DNA of 6,771 nucleotides from Alphaproteobacteria bacterium (GTDB lineage Bacteria; Pseudomonadota; Alphaproteobacteria; Caulobacterales; Parvularculaceae). Position 1 is the first letter of the stretch, and every line of letters starts with the position of its first letter. Location of the stretch: the NCBI GenBank assembly GCA_030428745.1, contig JAUIEG010000144.1:1-6771 (forward strand), in the 5' to 3' direction. The translations under genes were made by a program, and so were the position numbers. This document shows positions 1 through 4,697 of the stretch, in pieces. The notes under the pieces were generated by a model, which saw nothing but the letters and a program-made list of their open reading frames with translations, had not been told where the DNA came from and made no database searches.

Positions 1-50
1 CCCGCCGCTCGCCTTATGCGTGCGCTCTTTTTCGCCGCGCCAATCGCCAT
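1..50 (-). CDS. Possible N-terminus of a gene leaving the left edge
   Basis: Reading leftwards from an ATG at 50-48, the frame stays open to the window edge and gives 16 full codons (MAIGAAKKSARIRR, then two Ala). A GGTGG lies 4 bases before the ATG and could be a Shine-Dalgarno. The frame is also open upstream of the ATG to a TGA near 108, so no other ATG, GTG or TTG start competes. The basic, small-residue peptide could begin a real protein, but so short a fragment gives no family. If real, the gene is divergent from the plus-strand gene at 163 and the two share the intergenic stretch 51-162. Confidence 0.22.
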   Translation of the reverse strand, partial: MAIGAAKKSARIRRAA

Positions 51-162
51 TGCGCCACCATCGGCAATGTTAAGCGCAATCCCGCCTATTCCCTTAAACC
101 TCTCTCAAGAGCCGGTTTTTAGATTGTTCTTACGGTGCCTTAAGAAACTGGGCGGCAAAGCG

Positions 163-519
163 ATGACGCGTAAAATGAACCTTTCTTCTTACGCCGCAAT
201 TCCTGCAATTCTTGCGCTTGCGGGCGCGGCGTTTGTGATGAAGCCGGAAGAGCTTCGCCGCGATCCCTTGCTCGAAACGCAAGGGCTCATTGGCATGGCT
301 GCGAAATATGAAGTGATGTATTCGCGTTGCGACGTCAGCGCCGCTGCAGGTTTCGCGGGCGGCTTTTCACACCGCTTTCCCGCACGCAACGACAAAGACG
401 CTGCGCTGTTTGTGCTCAAGGCGCGACCGCAATGCGATGTCGCAAGCCTTTACCGCCTCGACGGCAAGACGGCCGGCGCCCATCACGCCCGCTATCGCCG
501 TATCAGGATCGAAGTTTAG
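163..519 (+). CDS. Small exported protein of unknown function
   Basis: This is a 118-residue protein that I do not recognise. The ATG at 163 gives a plausible secretion signal or N-terminal anchor: a basic MTRK start, then a hydrophobic stretch at about residues 9-26. The frame is open further upstream to an ATG at 16, but that would place a poor, Pro-rich leader before the signal, so I prefer 163; a GGGCGG about 7 bases before it is a weak ribosome site. The mature part has two cysteines in similar settings (RCDV near residue 55 and QCDV near residue 91), which could form a disulfide outside the cytoplasm. Codon use looks like real coding in this genome. The 3' end overlaps the convergent Sel1-repeat gene by 17 bp, and a strong hairpin follows the stop. 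The function is unknown. Confidence 0.6.
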   Translation: MTRKMNLSSYAAIPAILALAGAAFVMKPEELRRDPLLETQGLIGMAAKYEVMYSRCDVSAAAGFAGGFSHRFPARNDKDAALFVLKARPQCDVASLYRLDGKTAGAHHARYRRIRIEV

Positions 520-1006
520 GCGCCGCCGGCAGCGGCGCAGCATCCGTATGATCGCAAGCGTCGCCGCCTAAAAGCGAACAAGCGCGTCCGAATGCGCGTT
601 CTGCTTCTTCTTCGTTTTTCCGCGCGCCCTTGCCGATCTCATAAAGGCGCCCAAGACTGGCGCACCCTTTTCCATAGCCATGCTCGCAAGCAAGGCGGAA
701 GTAACGCAGCGCCTGTTCGTCATCGCGATGAACGCCGTCGCCCTTGATCTGGCGGCCCCATAAATCCTTGCGGGTCTCATAAGCGTCGCCAAGGATGTAA
801 CAGGCCGACCCGTCGCCGGTGGCGCAAGCGATCCGCCAGTCCGCAATCAGCTGCTGGCGGGTCTTCGGTTGTTCTTCCTTTTCGGCAGGCGCGGACGACG
901 CCGCAGCCGGCGAAACCGGCGCAACGACCCATAAAAGCCCGACGCATACGCCCAACAGGCGCGCATACGAACGGCCACTGCTCTCACAACAATGGCGATG
1001 CAACAT
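503..1006 (-). CDS. Exported Sel1-repeat protein with paired cysteines
   Basis: This is a 167-residue protein. The start is well supported: GAGGG at 1017-1013 lies 6 bases before the ATG. A secretion signal spans about residues 12-37 (basic RSYAR, a hydrophobic core, then a cleavage-like SPAAASSA), so the mature protein is likely periplasmic. It then carries Sel1-like (TPR-related) helical repeats, seen in motifs such as QALRYFRLAC and GYGKGCASLGRLYEIG. Three pairs of cysteines each have the spacing C-x7-C: C61/C69, C107/C115 and C143/C151. In Helicobacter Hcp proteins one disulfide per repeat has this spacing. The second and third pairs lie 36 residues apart, the normal Sel1 period; the first and second lie 46 apart, indicating an insertion of about 10 residues (near residues 82-91). 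Such proteins usually act as protein-interaction scaffolds; the partner here is unknown. A short Ala/Pro tail ends the protein. Confidence 0.88.
   Translation of the reverse strand: MLHRHCCESSGRSYARLLGVCVGLLWVVAPVSPAAASSAPAEKEEQPKTRQQLIADWRIACATGDGSACYILGDAYETRKDLWGRQIKGDGVHRDDEQALRYFRLACEHGYGKGCASLGRLYEIGKGARKNEEEAERAFGRACSLLGGDACDHTDAAPLPAAPKLRS
520..538 (+). terminator. GC hairpin directly after the 163-519 stop
   Basis: GCGCCGC (520-526) pairs perfectly with GCGGCGC (532-538) around a 5-base loop, starting on the base after the TAG stop of the plus-strand gene. No T-run follows, so it is not a classical intrinsic terminator; it may protect the mRNA 3' end or help a Rho-type stop. The same DNA encodes the Ala/Pro-rich tail of the opposing gene, so the palindrome could also be a by-product of GC-rich codons. 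Confidence 0.35.
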
Positions 1007-1012
1007 AGGTAT

Positions 1013-1017
1013 CCCTC
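1013..1017 (-). promoter_or_regulatory. Ribosome binding site of the Sel1-repeat gene
   Basis: GAGGG on the minus strand is 6 bases from the ATG at 1006-1004 and fixes that start. A short palindrome, GTGGAATCCAC at 1022-1032, lies just upstream and could be an operator or a small leader hairpin. Confidence 0.7.
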
Positions 1018-1087
1018 AACAGTGGAATCCACGGCGACAGGCGTAACTTTTCACACAGGAATCGCCACCGAAGCCCTAAAGAAAATC

Positions 1088-1140
1088 ACCGCATTTGAGG
1101 CGGTCATGATTACCTTTGCGGTAACCATGAAGCCGCTTTT
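1088..1140. repeat. Two abutting hairpins with an alternative pairing
   Basis: ACCGC (1088-1092) pairs with GCGGT (1100-1104) around 7 bases. Directly next to it, CATGATTACC (1105-1114) pairs with GGTAACCATG (1120-1129), one mismatch, 5-base loop. GCGG at 1100-1103 can instead pair with CCGC at 1133-1136, which is followed by TTTT on the plus strand. On the minus strand the first hairpin is followed by GATTTTCTTT, so it could be a weak terminator between the AT-rich gene and the Sel1-repeat gene. The function is unknown. Confidence 0.4.
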
Positions 1141-1287
1141 GCGCGCTCGGTTTTCACGCCGTGCATTTATGCGGGAACCGTTTTCGATGGCGGAAACAGG
1201 TGGAGCCGCCACCGTTGCCTTCCATACTCATTTAGGTGATGACGGCGCCGGACTTCAAGTAAGCGTATAATCGAATATGGCGATGAC

Positions 1288-1345
1288 CCATTCAAACAGC
1301 GTTGTAGCACTGCAATCACTGCCTACTGCCAATACAATTGAATGG
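1288..1345. repeat. 8-bp inverted repeat around three ACTGC copies
   Basis: CCATTCAA at 1288-1295 and TTGAATGG at 1338-1345 are perfect inverted copies, 42 bp apart. Between them ACTGC occurs three times in the same direction (1309-1313, 1318-1322, 1325-1329). It lies at the AT-rich edge, about 100 bp beyond the end of the unknown membrane gene. It could be an mRNA 3' structure, a protein-binding site or the remnant of a small mobile repeat. Confidence 0.4.
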
Positions 1346-1415
1346 TAGTGCGGCTCCGCCTAATTCACCCCACTTGTTATCGAAGCCTTTTAAAGGTGGC
1401 AGAAAAACTAGAGCG

Positions 1416-1426
1416 TCTGAACCGAT
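1416..1426. repeat. 11-bp direct repeat, copy 1
   Basis: TCTGAACCGAT lies 16 bp beyond the stop of the unknown membrane gene. An identical copy in the same orientation is at 2266-2276, one base before that gene's preferred start codon. Together they closely flank the coding region. Confidence 0.45.
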
Positions 1427-1442
1427 AGAATGTTGCGAAACC

Positions 1443-2264
1443 TCAAGCCGATTGAGATTCTGGCTTCTGCGGGTAATCAATGCCCAGCAAATCAACGTAC
1501 CTATTAATATACTCTTTAGGCGGAATTAAATCGTACCCGTCATTGGGAGGAAACATTTGAAAAAAGCGCTTATCAGAAAATTCTTCCTTCCAATATTTCT
1601 CAATCTGGGCCGACAAACAAAATAAATAGAATAAACTCTCTTCGACGCGCATTTCGATTCCTTCGGATAGGCTAACCAACATAGGAATGTAATAATTAAA
1701 TAGAGCTTGAGTCCAACCATCCCTAGTCTGCGCCGCACTTTGTGCGATCAATTCATTCCGCTTTACAGAGTAATTATACAAGGAATTAAATGAGAGCCTG
1801 ATATGAAATGGTGTTCTACTAAAAAGCGGATATTTTTCGTACATGAATTCCAATCTTGCTAGTTCGTTATCAATATCAAACTCTGTTTGATCTAGCTCTT
1901 TAAAAAAGCTTTGCAGCGACCCTAACGTCGGAATCGCTTGGATAACAGGCCGCCTTATAAAAGGTTCAATTTTTTTTCGGTCAGCACTCAACTCAGTTAT
2001 TGATTGTTTTTTGATCAGCATCAAAGTGTCGATATTAGCCCAGACAAACAAGTATACATTCTGCAAATCCTTAAACCGCTGTTCAATTTGTTCCGACTTC
2101 CTTTTTCTGTCTCCCAACCAATTTAGCAACGCACCAAAAATGAATGCCAGGAAAGCACCAAGTGCAATTCCAAACACATTTTCTAAAAAGCCATCCCCTG
2201 CTTGCGTGAAGTAAAGGCTCACAGCAGCATGTGGTGATTCATTATCCGATAACTGTGAAAGCAT
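1443..2264 (-). CDS. Single-pass membrane protein of unknown family
   Basis: This is a 273-residue protein from the ATG at 2264, and I do not recognise its family. One hydrophobic helix spans about residues 27-49, with a GxxxG motif (G32, G36) that often packs membrane helices; DRKRK follows at 52-56, so by the positive-inside rule the long C-terminal part is probably cytoplasmic. That part (about 55-273) is rich in charged and aromatic residues and looks mostly helical, with no catalytic motif I can identify. Longer starts are possible (ATG 2312, GTG 2324), but a good promoter overlaps them, which favours 2264; no strong ribosome site is visible at any of them. The gene is far more AT-rich than its neighbours and stands alone on the 3' side of tRNA-Pro, which suggests acquisition by transfer. 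A role such as phage defence or envelope sensing would be a guess. Confidence 0.8.
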   Translation of the reverse strand: MLSQLSDNESPHAAVSLYFTQAGDGFLENVFGIALGAFLAFIFGALLNWLGDRKRKSEQIEQRFKDLQNVYLFVWANIDTLMLIKKQSITELSADRKKIEPFIRRPVIQAIPTLGSLQSFFKELDQTEFDIDNELARLEFMYEKYPLFSRTPFHIRLSFNSLYNYSVKRNELIAQSAAQTRDGWTQALFNYYIPMLVSLSEGIEMRVEESLFYLFCLSAQIEKYWKEEFSDKRFFQMFPPNDGYDLIPPKEYINRYVDLLGIDYPQKPESQSA

Positions 2265-2265
2265 A

Positions 2266-2276
2266 TCTGAACCGAT
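2266..2276. repeat. 11-bp direct repeat, copy 2
   Basis: This is the same TCTGAACCGAT as at 1416-1426, placed in the 5' leader of the unknown membrane gene, one base upstream of its ATG. It may be a leftover of insertion, a regulatory site, or chance; roughly 0.1 such pair is expected per kilobase. Confidence 0.45.
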
Positions 2277-2310
2277 CCGCCCCCGATATATAAGTAGAGC
2301 AAGTAGGCGC

Positions 2311-2338
2311 ATTATGCGCAGCACAATGTATCGTTCAA
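2311..2338 (-). promoter_or_regulatory. Likely promoter of the unknown membrane gene
   Basis: The -35 is TTGAAC at 2338-2333 (4 of 6 to TTGACA), the spacer 16 bp, and the -10 CATAAT at 2316-2311 (5 of 6 to TATAAT). Transcription would start near 2304, giving a leader of about 40 bases to the ATG at 2264. The -10 overlaps a small palindrome, GCGCA-TTA-TGCGC (2307-2319). Confidence 0.5.
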
Positions 2339-2373
2339 TCGGTGATCCCGATAGCTAGTCCTATTCGATACAT
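2326..2373. repeat. Nested inverted repeats at the promoter
   Basis: The outer arms are ATGTATCG (2326-2333) and CGATACAT (2366-2373); the inner arms are ATCGG (2338-2342) and CCGAT (2348-2352). The left outer arm and one inner arm touch the -35 of the unknown membrane gene. The arrangement could be an operator for a regulator or a recombination site at the edge of the AT-rich insert. Confidence 0.4.
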
Positions 2374-2464
2374 AGGAAATGAAAAAGGAAGTTTAGGCAT
2401 CCGATCAACGTTCCCCCGGAAGAGTGGAGACCCCCGCAGTTTGGCAGGTGTTGAAAATGCAAGC

Positions 2465-2485
2465 GCCCCGGACCAAGTCCGGAGC
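2465..2485 (-). terminator. Hairpin downstream of tRNA-Pro
   Basis: CCGGAC (2468-2473) pairs with GTCCGG (2477-2482) around CAA, and the stem extends by GC/GC across one mismatch. On the minus strand it lies about 60 bases past the tRNA 3' end and is followed by GCTTGCATTTTC, so the U-tract is displaced and weak. It is the best candidate for the end of the tRNA-Pro transcript. A T6 run also directly follows the tRNA CCA (2545-2540). Confidence 0.4.
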
Positions 2486-2545
2486 TAAATGCACCCTACT
2501 TGTCGGCAATGATCCGCATGCAAAAGATGAAGGCTTTTGAAAAAA

Positions 2546-2622
<77 letters not shown>

Positions 2623-2626
2623 ACCT

Positions 2627-2657
2627 CTCGCGGGAGGCGTCAACCGCCAAGCGCGAG
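2627..2657 (-). other. Hairpin in the tRNA-Pro leader
   Basis: On the minus strand CTCGCG pairs with CGCGAG, enclosing a 3x3 internal loop and an inner stem GGCG/CGCC with loop GTTGA. It ends 4 bases before the mature tRNA 5' end (2622). It probably shapes the precursor for RNase P or for 5' trimming; this role is inferred from position only. Confidence 0.45.
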
Positions 2658-2662
2658 CGCGT

Positions 2663-2691
2663 CTTATAGGCGCCCGGCTGGGGCGGGGCAA
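2663..2691 (-). promoter_or_regulatory. Likely promoter of tRNA-Pro
   Basis: The -35 is TTGCCC at 2691-2686 (4 of 6), the spacer 17 bp, and the -10 TATAAG at 2668-2663 (5 of 6). Transcription would start near 2656, giving a leader of about 33 bases that contains the hairpin at 2657-2627. The same -10 hexamer is used at the plsX promoter in this window. Confidence 0.55.
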
Positions 2692-2722
2692 TGGTGAAAA
2701 TCGGAGAATTCCCGGGCCGCGC

Positions 2723-3241
2723 TTACTCGCGCTCCGCCTCAATGGCTTCAAGCGCGAGCGACGCCTGGTCGAGCGAATCCTGAACGCTTTCCAGACGGGC
2801 GAGCAGCGCCGTCAGCGTCCGGCGCAATTCCGGCGACAGGGACGGCGCTTCCTTCAAGGCGTCGGCGGCCCCAAGCTCGAGCATGTCGCCCTGTTGCGCC
2901 GCGTTGTTTGCGGGCGCATCGCTTTCCGCTTCCAGCACCGGACGGACATCCGTCGACTCGCCGGCCGCGGCCCGGCGGCCAAGTTCGGAAACATATTTGA
3001 CGCCTTCGTCCTTGAAGATCTTCTGGACGCCCTTGGTGGTGTAGCGCTGTTCATAAAGAAGGACGCGAATGCCCCGTAAGAGGTCGAGATCGAGCGGACG
3101 GTAATAACGCCGCCCGCCGGCGCGGCGCATGGGCCGCACCTGGCCGAACACTTCTTCCCAATGGCGCAGAACATGCTGGGGCACGTCCAGCTCTTCTGCG
3201 GCTTCGGAGATCGTGCGGAACGCTTCGGCAGATTTCGCCAC
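2723..3241 (-). CDS. MerR-family transcriptional regulator
   Basis: This is a 172-residue DNA-binding protein. The MerR helix-turn-helix and wing span about residues 8-76: FRTISEAAEELDVPQHVLRHWE forms the helices and GRRYYRP (43-49) the wing. After a low-complexity Ala-rich linker (about 90-130), the C-terminal helix (about 142-172) looks like a coiled coil for dimerisation. There is no metal- or drug-binding cysteine set, so the inducer is unknown. The start is GTG at 3241, with GAAGG 10 bases upstream; it matches the usual beginning of this alphaproteobacterial family. The stop is TAA. It lies 37 bp after ihfA and is probably co-transcribed with it, an order conserved in the class. Its targets cannot be read from the sequence. 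Confidence 0.93.
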   Translation of the reverse strand: MAKSAEAFRTISEAAEELDVPQHVLRHWEEVFGQVRPMRRAGGRRYYRPLDLDLLRGIRVLLYEQRYTTKGVQKIFKDEGVKYVSELGRRAAAGESTDVRPVLEAESDAPANNAAQQGDMLELGAADALKEAPSLSPELRRTLTALLARLESVQDSLDQASLALEAIEAERE

Positions 3242-3278
3242 GGGGGGAACGCCTTCGTCAGTCAGAACGGAAGTCAGC

Positions 3279-3596
3279 CTACTCGGCGGCTTTCGCCTGC
3301 CGGTGGGTATTGTTGATCTGGTCTTTCAGCACATGCGAGGCGCGGAAGGTAATGACCCGCCGCGGCTCAATCGGCACTTCTTCACCGGTCTTCGGATTGC
3401 GGCCCATTCTGAGCTTCTTGTCGCGCACCGAAAATGTGCCGAAGGATGAAATTTTGACGGTCTCGCCCTTTTCGAGCGTCTGGGCCACTTCGTCGAGAAT
3501 GCGCTCCACAAAGGCGGAGGATTCGTTTCGCGAAATTCCCAGGGAGCGATAGACCGCATCGGTCAGGTCCGCTCTCGTGATGGTTTTTCCGGCCAT
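3279..3596 (-). CDS. ihfA: Integration host factor subunit alpha
   Basis: This is a 105-residue HU/IHF-family protein that pairs with IHF-beta to bind and sharply bend DNA in the nucleoid, affecting transcription, replication and recombination. The N-terminal helical half (about 1-45) is followed by the beta arms with the signature GRNPKTG (65-71), whose proline (P68) is the residue that wedges into DNA in this family. RRVITFRAS (79-87) completes the saddle. The start ATG at 3596 gives the usual MAGKT beginning; an in-frame TTG at 3623 would add 9 residues and is less likely. The ribosome site is weak. Upstream, a promoter abuts a perfect IHF consensus, so self-control is likely. The MerR-type gene follows after 37 bp. 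Confidence 0.96.
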   Translation of the reverse strand: MAGKTITRADLTDAVYRSLGISRNESSAFVERILDEVAQTLEKGETVKISSFGTFSVRDKKLRMGRNPKTGEEVPIEPRRVITFRASHVLKDQINNTHRQAKAAE

Positions 3597-3633
3597 GGTT
3601 CGCTTACCCGCGTCAGTCCCCAAATTAGCGCCA

Positions 3634-3663
3634 AGGTTAACGGCTAGACGCCTCTTTGGTCAA
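3634..3663 (-). promoter_or_regulatory. Likely promoter of ihfA
   Basis: The -35 is TTGACC at 3663-3658 (5 of 6). The best -10 is TAACCT at 3639-3634, spacer 18 bp, which keeps the three most conserved bases (T, A and final T) but is otherwise weak. Transcription would start near 3627, about 30 bases before the ATG. The IHF site ends exactly where the -35 begins. Confidence 0.4.
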
Positions 3664-3676
3664 TAAGTCTTTGATA
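3664..3676 (-). promoter_or_regulatory. IHF binding site at the ihfA promoter
   Basis: On the minus strand TATCAAAGACTTA matches the IHF consensus WATCAA-N4-TTR at every fixed position. It lies in an AT-rich patch, with a T6 run (A6 on the minus strand) at 3688-3693 on the 5' side, where strong IHF sites often have an A-tract. It directly abuts the -35, so bound IHF could block or bend this promoter. E. coli ihfA (himA) is known to be autoregulated. Confidence 0.55.
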
Positions 3677-3710
3677 TATATTGCCTGTTTTTTATATGGC
3701 GGGGCGCGGC

Positions 3711-3723
3711 GTCCGAACCGGAC
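3711..3723 (-). terminator. Small hairpin just after the fabH stop
   Basis: GTCCG-GTT-CGGAC on the minus strand begins two bases past the fabH TGA. The stem is only 5 bp and no T-run follows, so it is at best a weak terminator; partial read-through from fabH into ihfA is possible. Confidence 0.25.
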
Positions 3724-3725
3724 GA

Positions 3726-4697
3726 TCACGCACGCATCAAGGCGGCGCCCCAGGTGAGCCCGCCGCCCATGGCTTCAAAGAGGACGAGATCGCCGGTCTT
3801 GATCCGGCCATCGGCGACGCCCGCGCAATAGGCGAGCGGGATCGAGGCCGCGGACGTATTGCCCTGACCGGAGATCGTAGACACCACCTGATCGGGACGA
3901 AGATCGAGCTTTTTGACGACGCCCTGAATGATCCGCTCATTGGCCTGGTGCGGCACGAACCAGTCGATCTCGGTGACGTCGACTTTGGCCTCGGCGCAGA
4001 CCTTGACCATGGCGTCGGAAATGCGGGTCACCGCCTCGCGGAAAACCTTGTTGCCCTGCATGCGCACATGGCCCGCAGTCTTTGTCGACGAGACGCCGCC
4101 ATCCACATAAAGAAGGTCCACCATGCGCCCGTCGCATCTGAGGTAACTGCCCATGACGCCGCGGTCGCCCGCTTCCTCCGCAGGCTGAGCCTCCAGAACG
4201 AACGCCCCGGCCCCGTCACCGAAAAGAACGCAGGTCCCCCGGTCTTCCCAGTCGAGAATGCGCGAGAAGGTTTCAGCGCCGATCACGAGCGCGCGCTTGT
4301 GCTGGCCTGAAATCAGGAATTTTTCCGCCGTCGACAATGCGTAGACAAAGCCGGTGCACACGGCCTGAATATCAAAGGCCGCGCCCTCGCCCGCGTCGAG
4401 CTTGGCCTGCACAATCGCCGCCGTTGAGGGGAATGTCAGGTCCGGCGTCGTTGTGGCGACGACAATCAGGTCAATGTCATCCGGCGTCAGCCCTGCGTTC
4501 TTTAACGCCGCCTTCGCCGCCTCGGTCGCAAGGTCCGACGTCAACTCCCCTTCCGACGCAATGTGACGCTCGCGAATGCCCGTGCGCTCGCGAATCCACT
4601 CATCGCTCGTATCCACGCGCTTTGAGAGATCTTCATTCGTCAGGACTTGTTCAGGCAAAAAAGCGCCGCACCCGCGCAGCACTGCTTTCAAACTCAT
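3726..4697 (-). CDS. fabH: Beta-ketoacyl-ACP synthase III
   Basis: This is a 323-residue cytoplasmic enzyme that condenses acetyl-CoA (or a related acyl-CoA) with malonyl-ACP to start type II fatty-acid synthesis. The full catalytic triad is visible: C114 in AVCTGF, H250 in PHQAN, and N280 in GNTSAASIP. DTSDEWIRERTGIRER (29-44) and the glycine-rich end EAMGGGLTWGAA are family hallmarks. Length is normal for FabH. The start ATG overlaps the plsX stop as ATGA (4697-4694), so translation is coupled; a weak GCGGCGG precedes it. With plsX it forms the lipid pair of the cluster: FabH starts chains whose acyl-ACP products PlsX converts to acyl-phosphate. A small hairpin follows the stop. Confidence 0.98.
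   Translation of the reverse strand: MSLKAVLRGCGAFLPEQVLTNEDLSKRVDTSDEWIRERTGIRERHIASEGELTSDLATEAAKAALKNAGLTPDDIDLIVVATTTPDLTFPSTAAIVQAKLDAGEGAAFDIQAVCTGFVYALSTAEKFLISGQHKRALVIGAETFSRILDWEDRGTCVLFGDGAGAFVLEAQPAEEAGDRGVMGSYLRCDGRMVDLLYVDGGVSSTKTAGHVRMQGNKVFREAVTRISDAMVKVCAEAKVDVTEIDWFVPHQANERIIQGVVKKLDLRPDQVVSTISGQGNTSAASIPLAYCAGVADGRIKTGDLVLFEAMGGGLTWGAALMRA

Larger units (their letters stand above)
1018..1442. other. Non-coding stretch between Sel1 gene and AT-rich gene
   Basis: I find no convincing gene here. The plus-strand frame open over 992-1270 has no ribosome site and its translation has no family character. The DNA is rich in short inverted repeats: two abutting hairpins at 1088-1129, GGTGG/CCACC at 1199-1213, and CCATTCAA/TTGAATGG at 1288-1345. 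It shifts from GC-rich to AT-rich near 1260. It should contain the promoter of the Sel1-repeat gene (minus strand), though I cannot point to a good -35/-10 pair. A decayed gene or an old insertion scar is possible but unproven. Confidence 0.5.

Noticed and set aside
992..1270. Plus-strand open frame in the non-coding stretch
   Set aside because: It starts inside the Sel1-repeat gene in antisense, has no ribosome site, and its product has no recognisable pattern.
1309..1329. ACTGC copies as a CRISPR-like array
   Set aside because: The units are 5 bp with 2-4 bp between them, far too short for repeats and spacers.
2265..2324. Longer starts (ATG 2312, GTG 2324) for the unknown membrane protein
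   Set aside because: The -10 and the spacer of a good promoter overlap these codons, so transcripts would begin downstream of them. Not excluded if another promoter is used.
2521..2545. CAAAAG/CTTTTG hairpin next to a T6 run after tRNA-Pro
   Set aside because: On the minus strand the T-run precedes the hairpin, the wrong order for an intrinsic terminator.
1..2545. Duplicate of the tRNA-Pro 3' end as an attachment site
   Set aside because: I looked for a second copy of the tRNA 3' segment to the left and found only weak, short resemblance (near 1411-1424); with no integrase in view, a tRNA-targeted integration is not shown.
3681..4310. Plus-strand open frame of 209 codons opposite fabH
   Set aside because: It lies antisense to fabH, which has a complete catalytic triad; the translation has no family character and GC-rich genes commonly leave long antisense frames.
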